From the NCBI RefSeq assembly GCF_030053115.1, contig NZ_CP125619.1, positions 5,789,001 through 5,853,000 on the forward strand: DNA of 64,000 nt, in the 5' to 3' direction. Each line of letters starts with the position of its first letter. Positions within the stretch are counted from its first letter, which is position 1. Positions 45,153 to 53,004 of this stretch are shown piece after piece. A program made the translations under genes and the position numbers. Source of the DNA: Pseudomonas svalbardensis (GTDB lineage Bacteria; Pseudomonadota; Gammaproteobacteria; Pseudomonadales; Pseudomonadaceae). Under the pieces are notes generated by a model. That model was not told the DNA's origin, ran no database searches, and was given only the letters and a program-made list of their open reading frames with translations.

Positions 45153-45254
45153 GTAGCAGCTGCCGAGGCACGAGGCTGCGTTGCGTGTCCGCAGGACCGC
45201 CCCCCGGGGGCCGCTTCGCAGCCCAACGCAGCCTCGTGCCTCGACAGCTGCTAC
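45153..45254. repeat. Palindromic repeat family II, copy 2
   Basis: GTAGCAGCTGCCGAGGCACG pairs with CGTGCCTCGACAGCTGCTAC, with inner CCGC/GCGG arms. It sits between mdtD and dbpA. Confidence 0.85.
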
Positions 45255-45332
45255 GACTATTCGTCCAGAATTTGCAGGTGAAGAGAGCGAGACTGGTACA
45301 CTGCGCGACATTTTGTTTTGCAGGCCAGTCCC

Positions 45333-46718
45333 GTGACCACCATCGCCACCGCTTTTAATACTTTGCCGCTGTCCGCCGCCATGCTGGCTAACCTCGACTC
45401 CCTCGGTTATGCCCAGATGACGCCGATCCAGGCGCAAAGCTTGCCGGTGATCCTCAAGGGGATGGACCTGATCGCCCAAGCCAAGACCGGCAGCGGCAAG
45501 ACCGCCGCCTTCGGTATCGGCCTGCTGAACCCGATCAATCCGCGCTTCTTCGGCTGCCAGGCGCTGGTCATTTGCCCGACGCGCGAACTGGCCGACCAGG
45601 TTGCCAAGGAAATCCGTCGCCTGGCCCGTTCCGAAGACAACATCAAGGTCCTGACCCTGTGTGGCGGCGTGTCCTTCGGCCCGCAGATCGGCTCTCTGGA
45701 ACATGGCGCGCACATCATCGTCGGCACCCCGGGCCGCCTTCAGCAGCATTTGCGCAAAGGTTCGCTGGTGCTCCATGGCCTGAACACGCTGATCCTCGAC
45801 GAAGCCGACCGCATGCTCGACATGGGTTTCTACGACTCCATCGAAGAAATCATTGCCCAGACCCCAGAGCGTCGCCAGACCCTGCTGTTCTCCGCCACGT
45901 ACCCGACGGGTATCAAGCAGTTGGCGGCGAAATTCATGCGCACTCCTCAGATAGTGAAGGCCGAGGCGTTCCACGACGATACGCAGATCGAGCAGCGTTT
46001 CTACGAGATTTCCCCGGAAGAGCGCATGGACGCCGTGGTCAAAGTCCTCGCGCATCATCGTCCGGCGTCCACCGTGGCATTCTGCTTCACCAAGCAGCAG
46101 GTGCAGGAAACCGTCGATCACCTGACCTCCAAAGGCATCTCCGCCGTCGGCCTGCATGGCGATCTGGAACAGCGTGACCGTGACCAGGTACTGGCCATGT
46201 TCGCCAACCGCAGTACATCGGTGCTGGTTGCTACCGACGTCGCCGCGCGCGGTCTGGACATCGATGCGCTGGACATGGTGATCAACGTCGAACTGGCCCG
46301 TGATTCGGAAATCCACATCCACCGTGTTGGCCGTACCGGTCGTGCGGGTGAGAAAGGTATTGCGATCAGCCTGGTCGCACCGTCCGAAGCGCACCGCGCC
46401 CAAGCCATCGAGCTACTGCAGAATTCGCCGTTGAGCTGGGATCAGCTGGACAACCTCAAATCCCAGGGCGGCGCACCGCTGCTGCCGGTGATGAGCACAT
46501 TGGTCATCGGCGCTGGCCGTAAAGACAAAGTGCGTCCGGGCGACATTCTTGGCGCATTGACTGGCGATGCGGGTATTCCGGGCGCTCAGGTTGGCAAGAT
46601 CGCGATTTTCGACTTCCAGGCCTATGTGGCTGTGGAACGCGGGATCGCCAAGCAAGCCTTGCAGCGCCTGAATGATGGCAAGATCAAAGGCCGTTCGCTG
46701 CGCGTGCGTATCTTGTAA
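45333..46718 (+). CDS. dbpA: ATP-dependent RNA helicase DbpA
   Basis: DbpA (461 residues) is a DEAD-box helicase that acts on 23S rRNA hairpin 92 during large-subunit assembly. Motifs visible: Q motif TPIQAQSLP, Walker A AQAKTGSGKT, DEAD (LDEADRML), SAT, and HRVGRTGRAG. The C-terminal 75 residues are the RNA-recognition domain (VGKIAIFDFQAYVAVERG). The GTG at 45333 (MTTIATAFNTLPLS) is the usual start; the upstream TTG at 45318 is possible. Confidence 0.93.
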   Translation: MTTIATAFNTLPLSAAMLANLDSLGYAQMTPIQAQSLPVILKGMDLIAQAKTGSGKTAAFGIGLLNPINPRFFGCQALVICPTRELADQVAKEIRRLARSEDNIKVLTLCGGVSFGPQIGSLEHGAHIIVGTPGRLQQHLRKGSLVLHGLNTLILDEADRMLDMGFYDSIEEIIAQTPERRQTLLFSATYPTGIKQLAAKFMRTPQIVKAEAFHDDTQIEQRFYEISPEERMDAVVKVLAHHRPASTVAFCFTKQQVQETVDHLTSKGISAVGLHGDLEQRDRDQVLAMFANRSTSVLVATDVAARGLDIDALDMVINVELARDSEIHIHRVGRTGRAGEKGIAISLVAPSEAHRAQAIELLQNSPLSWDQLDNLKSQGGAPLLPVMSTLVIGAGRKDKVRPGDILGALTGDAGIPGAQVGKIAIFDFQAYVAVERGIAKQALQRLNDGKIKGRSLRVRIL

Positions 46719-46746
46719 GAGATCTTCTGCCCAACGAAGATCCCCT

Positions 46747-46834
46747 GTGGGAGCGAGCTTGCTCGCGATGGCGGACTGTCAAACAACATCTATGTTGAAT
46801 GTGCAGGCCTCATCGCGAGCAAGCTCGCTCCCAC
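46747..46834. repeat. REP pair
   Basis: GTGGGAGCGAGCTTGCTCGC and its inverse (ATCGCGAGCAAGCTCGCTCC) lie between dbpA and the flavoprotein gene. Confidence 0.9.
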
Positions 46835-46877
46835 ATTGGTTTCCCGGTGAATTTAATATTTGTGTGAGGACACCGTT

Positions 46878-48056
46878 TTGCGCTCTACCGAAGTCGTGAT
46901 CATTGGCGCTGGCGCCGCAGGTTTGATGTGTGCGCTGACTGCCGCCGGGCGCGGGCGCAAGGTGATGTTGCTCGACCACGCCAACAAGGCCGGCAAGAAA
47001 ATCCTGATGTCGGGCGGTGGCCGCTGTAATTTCACCAACATGTACACCGAACCGAGCAATTTCCTCTCGCAGAACGAACACTTCTGCAAATCCGCATTGG
47101 CGCGCTACACCCAGTGGGATTTCATCGGCATGGTCGCCAAGCACGGCGTGCCATATCACGAGAAAAAACTCGGCCAGCTGTTCTGCGATAACAAATCCAG
47201 CGACATCCTCGACATGCTGCTCAACGAGTGCGATCAGGTCGGCGTCAGCCTGCACCTGGACACCTCGATCCAGCACATCGAGAAAATGGAACGCGGCTAC
47301 CTACTGCAAACCACCCTCGATCAGATCACCTGCGAATCGTTAGTGATCGCCACGGGCGGCTTGTCGATCCCGACGCTGGGCGCCAGTGGTTTCGGCTATC
47401 AGGTGGCCAAACAGTTCGGCCACGACTTGCTGCCGACACGCGCTGGGCTGGTGCCGTTCACCATTACCGATCAGCTCAAGGAGCTTTGCGCCGAACTGTC
47501 CGGTACGTCGGTGGATTGCCTGGTGAGCTGCAATGACCAGAGTTTCCGCGAGAACATCCTGTTCACCCACCGCGGCCTGAGTGGTCCAGCGATTTTGCAG
47601 ATTTCTTCGTTCTGGGAATCCGGCGACACGGTAGAGATCAATCTGATGCCGGACCATGACGTGCCGACCTGGCTGCAACAACAGCAAGCCGAACGCCCGA
47701 ACAGCGAGCTGAAAACCCTGCTGGGGGAAATCTTCACCAAGAAGATGGCCAACCTGCTGGCAGACAACTGGTTCGTCTCCAAACCGATGAAGCAGTACAC
47801 CCACGCGGAAATTGCCGACATCGCCGAAAAACTGGCGAGCTGGAAAGTGGTTCCGGCCGGCACTGAAGGTTATCGCACCGCTGAAGTGACATTGGGCGGC
47901 GTCGATACCAACGAGGTGTCGTCCAAGACCATGGAATCGCTGAAAAGCCCCGGCCTGTACTTTATCGGCGAAGTGCTCGACGTGACCGGGCATCTGGGCG
48001 GCTTCAACTTCCAGTGGGCCTGGGCCTCGGGTTACGCCGCCGCGCAGTACGCCTGA
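46878..48056 (+). CDS. HI0933/YhiN-family FAD-dependent oxidoreductase
   Basis: The 392-residue flavoprotein has the N-terminal dinucleotide motif VVIIGAGAAGLMCALTAAGRG and the family motif MSGGGRCNFTN near residue 44. The C-terminal VLDVTGHLGGFNFQWAWASG second FAD contact is also present. Substrate unknown (HI0933-like family). The TTG at 46878 with GAGGA 7 bases upstream is the likely start. It stands alone between two REP elements. Confidence 0.85.
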   Translation: MRSTEVVIIGAGAAGLMCALTAAGRGRKVMLLDHANKAGKKILMSGGGRCNFTNMYTEPSNFLSQNEHFCKSALARYTQWDFIGMVAKHGVPYHEKKLGQLFCDNKSSDILDMLLNECDQVGVSLHLDTSIQHIEKMERGYLLQTTLDQITCESLVIATGGLSIPTLGASGFGYQVAKQFGHDLLPTRAGLVPFTITDQLKELCAELSGTSVDCLVSCNDQSFRENILFTHRGLSGPAILQISSFWESGDTVEINLMPDHDVPTWLQQQQAERPNSELKTLLGEIFTKKMANLLADNWFVSKPMKQYTHAEIADIAEKLASWKVVPAGTEGYRTAEVTLGGVDTNEVSSKTMESLKSPGLYFIGEVLDVTGHLGGFNFQWAWASGYAAAQYA

Positions 48057-48080
48057 CTCAAGGGTGTACACAAATAAAAT

Positions 48081-48183
48081 GTGGGAGCGGCGGTGCGACG
48101 ATTCGACTTGCTCGCGAAGGCGGCTTTACAGTCAACATCAATGTTGAATGTGCCGGCCTCTTCGCGAGCAAGCCTTCTCCCAC
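48081..48183. repeat. Disturbed REP pair
   Basis: The left arm GTGGGAGCGG is interrupted by about 15 extra bases (CGGTGCGACGATTCGA) before CTTGCTCGCGAAGG. The right arm is TTCGCGAGCAAGCCTTCTCC. This is the one REP copy with an insertion. Confidence 0.7.
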
Positions 48184-48300
48184 ATTGACCGCGTTTGAAA
48201 TCAAGGAACAGATTTTGCTGTCAGATGTGATCGGCGCCATTGTGTCGGCGTCATTACTGGCTCAATTTAGAATCATTGCCTCGGAAGGCCCTCGCACTTC

Positions 48301-50484
48301 ATGTCATCGACCCCCTTTAGTCAGTCTCTGCGTCGCCTCTGGGCGCTGGATAAATTCAGCTACAGCGTGCGGGTGTTTATCGCCCTGACCGGTACCATGG
48401 CGTTGTGTTGGTATCAGGATGAAATGGGGCTGCTGATTCCGTTGTTCCTGGGGATCATCGCCAGCGCTCTGGCCGAGACCGACGACAGTTGGCAAGGCCG
48501 CCTAAACGCGCTGGCCGTGACGCTGGTGTGTTTTGCCGTCGCTGCGCTGTCCGTCGAACTGCTGTTCCCCTACCCCATCCTCTTTATCATCGCCTTTGCC
48601 CTGGCCGCGTTCTGCCTGACCATGCTCGGCGCCCTGGGCGAGCGATATGGCGCGATTGCCTCGGCGACGCTGATTCTATCGGTCTACACCATGATCGCCG
48701 TGGACCAGCGCGGCGGCGCGGTGACCGATTTCTGGCACGAGCCGGTGCTGCTGGTGGCCGGTGCTGCCTGGTACGGATTACTGTCGGTACTGTGGCAGGC
48801 GATGTTTTCCAACCAGCCGGTACAGCAGAGCCTGGCGCGGCTGTTCCGCGAACTGGGGTTTTACCTGAAGCTGAAATCGTCGCTGTTCGAACCGATCCGG
48901 CAGATGGACGTGGAAGCGCGTCGACTGAAACTGGCGCAGCAAAACGGCCGTGTCGTGGCAGCACTGAACGCCGCCAAGGAAATCATCCTGCACCGGGTCG
49001 GCAACGGTCGACCGGGCTCGAAAGTCAGCCGTTACCTGAAGCTGTACTTCCTCGCTCAGGACATCCACGAGCGCGCCAGTTCCTCGCACTACCCTTACAA
49101 CGCCCTGGCCGACGCGTTCTTTCACAGCGACGTGATGTTCCGCTGCCAGCGCCTGCTGCGCCAGCAAGGCAAGGCCTGCCGGGCGCTGGCCGAGTCGATT
49201 CAGATGCGCCAGCCGTTCATCTATGACGCGAGCTTCGCCGAAGCCCTGAGTGACCTGCATGCCTCCCTCGAACATCTGCGCATCCAGAGCAACCCGGCCT
49301 GGCGCGGCTTGTTGCGTTCGTTGCGGGCACTGGCGGCCAATCTCGGCACGCTCGATCGTTTGCTCAGCGATGCCAGCAACCCCGATGCCCTGGCGGACGC
49401 CACCGACAGCAGCCTGCTCGACCGTTCGCCCCGTAGCCTCAAGGATGTGTGGATTCGGTTACGCACGCAGCTGACGCCGACGTCATTGCTGTTCCGTCAC
49501 GCACTGCGTTTGCCCCTGGCCCTGAGCATCGGCTACGGGATGGTGCATTTGATCCACCCGTCTCAGGGTTACTGGATCATCCTCACCACGCTGTTTGTCT
49601 GCCAACCGAACTACGGCGCCACCCGCCGCAAACTCGGCCAGCGAATCATCGGCACCGCCATCGGCCTGACCGTGGCCTGGGCGCTGTTCGATCTGTTTCC
49701 GAATCCCTTGGTCCAGTCATGCTTTGCGATCGCCGCCGGTGTGGTGTTCTTTATCAACCGCACCACCCGCTACACCTTGGCGACGGCTGCGATCACCTTG
49801 ATGGTGCTGTTCTGCTTCAACCAGGTCGGGGATGGTTACGGGCTGTTCCTGCCGCGGTTGTTCGATACCTTGCTCGGCAGCCTGATCGCCGGGCTGGCGG
49901 TGTTCCTGTTTCTGCCCGACTGGCAGGGCCGACGCCTGAATAAAGTGCTGGCCAACACCCTCACGTGCAACAGCATTTACCTGCGCCAGATCATGCAGCA
50001 ATACGCCGCTGGCAAAAGCGACGACCTGGCTTATCGCCTGGCACGACGCAATGCGCACAACGCTGACGCGGCACTGTCGACGACGCTCGCCAACATGCTG
50101 ATGGAACCGGGGCATTTCCGTAAGGAGGCGGATGTCGGATTCCGCTTCCTGGTGCTGTCGCACACCTTGCTCAGCTATTTATCCGGATTGGGCGCACACC
50201 GGGAAACCCAGCTACCGCCCGACGTGCGCGAGCATTTGATCGACGGTGCCGGCGTGAGACTGGCCGCCAGCATCGATGAAATTGCCCAAGGCCTGGCGAG
50301 CAAACTGCCGATTGCGATCCAAAGCGATGAGGAAGAGGCACTGGCCAATACGCTTGAACAGATGCCGGACGAAATCGATGAAGGCCAACGGCTGGTGCAG
50401 ACGCAGTTGGCGTTGATATGCCGTCAACTTGGGCCACTGCGGACGCTGGCAGCGCACCTCATCAAGGAAACAGGCGAGGATTGA
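48301..50484 (+). CDS. yccS: YccS-like FUSC-family membrane protein
   Basis: The 727-residue protein has an N-terminal bundle of about six membrane helices (residues 20-165) and a second bundle (about 400-540), the FUSC layout. It fits the TIGR01666/YccS type in length and sequence (GLLIPLFLGIIASALAETDDSWQGRL and LIHPSQGYWIILTTLFVCQPNYGATRRKL). Homologues are putative aromatic-acid or efflux carriers; the substrate is not shown. No membrane-fusion partner is beside it. The ATG at 48301 has only a weak ribosome site. Confidence 0.85.
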   Translation: MSSTPFSQSLRRLWALDKFSYSVRVFIALTGTMALCWYQDEMGLLIPLFLGIIASALAETDDSWQGRLNALAVTLVCFAVAALSVELLFPYPILFIIAFALAAFCLTMLGALGERYGAIASATLILSVYTMIAVDQRGGAVTDFWHEPVLLVAGAAWYGLLSVLWQAMFSNQPVQQSLARLFRELGFYLKLKSSLFEPIRQMDVEARRLKLAQQNGRVVAALNAAKEIILHRVGNGRPGSKVSRYLKLYFLAQDIHERASSSHYPYNALADAFFHSDVMFRCQRLLRQQGKACRALAESIQMRQPFIYDASFAEALSDLHASLEHLRIQSNPAWRGLLRSLRALAANLGTLDRLLSDASNPDALADATDSSLLDRSPRSLKDVWIRLRTQLTPTSLLFRHALRLPLALSIGYGMVHLIHPSQGYWIILTTLFVCQPNYGATRRKLGQRIIGTAIGLTVAWALFDLFPNPLVQSCFAIAAGVVFFINRTTRYTLATAAITLMVLFCFNQVGDGYGLFLPRLFDTLLGSLIAGLAVFLFLPDWQGRRLNKVLANTLTCNSIYLRQIMQQYAAGKSDDLAYRLARRNAHNADAALSTTLANMLMEPGHFRKEADVGFRFLVLSHTLLSYLSGLGAHRETQLPPDVREHLIDGAGVRLAASIDEIAQGLASKLPIAIQSDEEEALANTLEQMPDEIDEGQRLVQTQLALICRQLGPLRTLAAHLIKETGED

Positions 50485-50499
50485 GCTCGGGACCGGCGC

Positions 50500-51237
50500 T
50501 TACAGTCCGTGTTGTTTCATCAACCGCTGATAACTGCCATCCACTTTCATCGCCGCGATCTCGCGGTCGAAACCGGCGACGATCTGTTCATGCCTGGGGT
50601 TCTTCAGGCTGACCAGGATGTGCAGGCTGTTCTCGCTCAATGGCTTGGGCAAAAACTCCACGGCATTGCGCACCTTGGTTGATTCCCGGGCCAGGAAGTA
50701 ACGCGCGACGTATTCGTCTTCCAGCGTCAATTTGACCCGATCGGCGGCGACCATCCGCACCGCCATGGAGAAGCTGTGCACCGGGACTTTCTGCATCGAT
50801 ACGTCGTCATCGAACTCTGGCGAATAGGCATAACCGCGCACCACCGCTATCGGGTAGGTATGCAGTTGTTGCAGGTTGTTGTATTCGATCGGTGTGTCTT
50901 TGCGCTTGAGAAAGCGCACCCGGTTGAGCAGGTACTCGCCGGAAAACTGGCCAAGCTTCGTACGATCGTCGGTGTACCAGGCGTTGACCAACACGTCGTA
51001 TCGACCCTCGCCAACCCCCTGCAAGGCCCGCGCCCAAGGCACTTGTTCAAAGTCACTGGCATAACCGGCCCGGGCCAGTGCTGTGCTGACGATGTCCGTG
51101 GCCAACCCACCGTTGACCAGCGTGGCGTCGGTAAAGGGCGGCCAGGCATCGGCCACCAATCGCAGCTTTTCCGCTGCCGCGCCTTGAGTCAGCAACAGCA
51201 ACCCAATCAAAGCAAAGGCTCGATGCAATTGCGGCAT
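50500..51237 (-). CDS. Periplasmic amino-acid-type binding protein (SBP family 3)
   Basis: The 245-residue protein has a signal peptide (MPQLHRAFALIGLLLLTQGAAA) and the SBP_bac_3 fold; WPPFTDATLVNGGLATDIV replaces the usual ligand-site start. The middle AWYTDDRTKLGQFSGEYLLNRVRFLKRK is of the same kind as orphan binding proteins in pseudomonads. There are no ABC transporter genes beside it, so the role could be sensing or transport with a distant partner. The TAG/ATG limits are clear. It faces the YccS gene convergently. Confidence 0.8.
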   Translation of the reverse strand: MPQLHRAFALIGLLLLTQGAAAEKLRLVADAWPPFTDATLVNGGLATDIVSTALARAGYASDFEQVPWARALQGVGEGRYDVLVNAWYTDDRTKLGQFSGEYLLNRVRFLKRKDTPIEYNNLQQLHTYPIAVVRGYAYSPEFDDDVSMQKVPVHSFSMAVRMVAADRVKLTLEDEYVARYFLARESTKVRNAVEFLPKPLSENSLHILVSLKNPRHEQIVAGFDREIAAMKVDGSYQRLMKQHGL

Positions 51238-51494
51238 GCTAGAAAATCCTTAGCGGGCGGGACGCCCGACATGTTTTCAGCCAAAACTCCAAGGCCCCCG
51301 TACTGCCAAACCCAGGTACTAACATTAGCTCATCGAAGCCACTGCACAGCGCTTCATCTCAGATTACACAAACAAGACAAGGCCGCGCGAAATGAATGAT
51401 GGCATTTTGGCCTTTGTCACAGATTTCTCTGCCATACAGACATCTTTCGCCTGGGCGCTTAGTATCGGAGCGACGATGTTCAAGGAGTGTGAAG

Positions 51495-51947
51495 ATGACA
51501 ATCGATTGGGTTTGCAAACACCACAGCGATCTGGGCAAAGAGCAGCTGTACGCCATTCTGCAGCTACGTGCAGAGGTGTTTGTCGTTGAGCAGAAATGCG
51601 TCTATCAGGACGTCGATGGCCAGGATCTGGAAGGTGACACCTGCCATTTAATGGCTTGGGACGGGGATCGGCTGGTGGCGTACCTGCGGTTGCTCGACCC
51701 GGAGTTACAGGGCGGCGACGTGGTCATCGGGCGGGTGATCATTGCCCCTCAAGCGCGTGGCACCGGGCTTGGGCATGAGCTGATGGCGCAGGCGTTAAAG
51801 CAGGCTGAAAAGCGCTGGCCTGAAGTACCGATCTATCTCTCGGCCCAGGCGCATTTACAGGGGTATTACGGACGCTACGGGTTTGTGGTGGCGGGCGAGG
51901 AGTTTCTCGAGGATGACATTCCGCATATCGGGATGCGTCGGGCTTGA
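51495..51947 (+). CDS. elaA: ElaA-family GNAT acetyltransferase
   Basis: The 150-residue protein is an ElaA-type GNAT. The N-terminal MTIDWVCKHHSDLGKEQLYAILQLRAEVFVVEQ and the acetyl-CoA loop APQARGTGLGHELM are present. The EDDIPHIGM end is typical. The ATG at 51495 is chosen for AAGGAG 7 bases upstream; the longer frame from 51396 has no ribosome site. The function of ElaA is not established. A MITE-like repeat follows. Confidence 0.88.
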   Translation: MTIDWVCKHHSDLGKEQLYAILQLRAEVFVVEQKCVYQDVDGQDLEGDTCHLMAWDGDRLVAYLRLLDPELQGGDVVIGRVIIAPQARGTGLGHELMAQALKQAEKRWPEVPIYLSAQAHLQGYYGRYGFVVAGEEFLEDDIPHIGMRRA

Positions 51948-51965
51948 GTCTTGCGACAGACTCTG

Positions 51966-52122
51966 GAATCACCCCTCTCCCCAGCCGAGGGGGAAAGGGA
52001 GCCGATCTCCGTGCCTTTCAACACCTGAGTTCGACCTGGTATTTCAGGTCGCAGTACTTCGATCAAACAACTCGGTCAGTCCCCTCTACCCTTTGGGAGA
52101 GGGTTAGGGTGAGGGGTCGATC
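51966..52122. repeat. MITE-like element, copy 3 (inverted)
   Basis: This is the reverse complement of copies 1 and 2: GAATCACCCCTCTCCCCAGC at the left, core CCTGAGTTCGACCT and CTCGGTCAGTCCCCTC, and GGGTTAGGGTGAGGGGTCGATC at the right. It lies between elaA and the winged-helix gene, which are convergent. Confidence 0.8.
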
Positions 52123-52139
52123 TAAAGCGAACCCAACAA

Positions 52140-52436
52140 TCAGGGATACTCCAGCACCGCTTTGATCTGCCGAAGATTGCGCTCGATCCACCCCCGATCT
52201 ATCGCCCCCCACTCGCGAATCCGATAACGCCCGGCATGATTGCGCGCACCGTCTTCCTGCTCGAACTCGCAAACAATGTCCAGATCCGCCAATGCCGCGA
52301 TGGTGTCCTGAGCCGTGCGCCGGGGCATGCCGGTCACTTCGGTCAGCGCCGGGACGCTACTGGCCAACCCGCTATCAATCAGGTACGCCACGTACAACCG
52401 ACGATAGAAGCTGCTCTTGGTCTTGCTTACATCCAT
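52140..52436 (-). CDS. Small winged-helix DNA-binding protein
   Basis: The 98-residue protein looks like a winged helix: VPALTEVTGMPRRTAQDTIAALADLDIV is a helix-turn-helix with a recognition helix, followed by a beta-wing (CEFEQEDGARNHAGRYRI). It has no ligand domain. I do not recognise a named family. It ends 18 bases from the MITE-like repeat and lies 52 bases after the YgjP-like gene, on the same strand, so the two may be co-transcribed. Targets are unknown. Confidence 0.7.
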   Translation of the reverse strand: MDVSKTKSSFYRRLYVAYLIDSGLASSVPALTEVTGMPRRTAQDTIAALADLDIVCEFEQEDGARNHAGRYRIREWGAIDRGWIERNLRQIKAVLEYP

Positions 52437-52467
52437 CTAAACACTCCCGGTTGCGATATTTTGATCT

Positions 52468-52959
52468 CTATTGCATATCCCGCCACGTCAGGTACACCCG
52501 CACATCGAACTCCACCTGGTGATACCCCGGCAACATGTGTTCGCAAAGCTTGTAGAACGCCTTGTTGTGATCCGACTCTTTGAAGTGCGCCAGTTCATGC
52601 ACCACGATCATTTTCAGAAACTCGGCAGGTGCATCCTTGAACAATGAAGCAACACGAATTTCTTTCTTGGCCTTGAGCTTGCCGCCCTGCACCCGGGATA
52701 TCGCAGTGTGCAATCCGAGGGCGCGGTGGGTCAGGTCCAGGCGGTTGTCGAACAACACCTTATCGATGGCCGGGGCGTTACGCAGGTATTCCTGCTTGAG
52801 GTCCAGCGTATAGGTGTACAACGCCTTGTCGCTCTGCACCCGGTGTTTTTCCGGGTAACGCTGGCTCAGGTAGTCGCCCAGCCGACCGTCGGCGATCAAC
52901 TGGCGCACTTGGTCCTGCAGCGCGGCGGGATAGGCCTGGAGGTATTTCAACGCGGTCAT
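52468..52959 (-). CDS. YgjP-like metallopeptidase-domain protein
   Basis: The protein (163 residues from ATG 52959; 170 from ATG 52980) has the YgjP/DUF45 zinc-peptidase pattern HELAHFKESDHNKAFY (HExxH with a third H). It has no signal peptide. Upstream of the motif are LLFDNRLDLTHRAL-type and AKKEIRVASLF segments as in the family. Such proteins are thought to act in the cytoplasm on unknown peptides. Neither start has a clear ribosome site. It is followed by the winged-helix gene. Confidence 0.8.
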   Translation of the reverse strand: MTALKYLQAYPAALQDQVRQLIADGRLGDYLSQRYPEKHRVQSDKALYTYTLDLKQEYLRNAPAIDKVLFDNRLDLTHRALGLHTAISRVQGGKLKAKKEIRVASLFKDAPAEFLKMIVVHELAHFKESDHNKAFYKLCEHMLPGYHQVEFDVRVYLTWRDMQ

Positions 52960-53004
52960 TGGGGCGGCAACACGATTCACGAAAAGGTCGCCAGTGTAGC
53001 GAAT

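Noticed and set aside
45318..45332. Upstream TTG start for dbpA
   Set aside because: The five extra residues have no similarity, and the GTG at 45333 gives the usual N-terminus.
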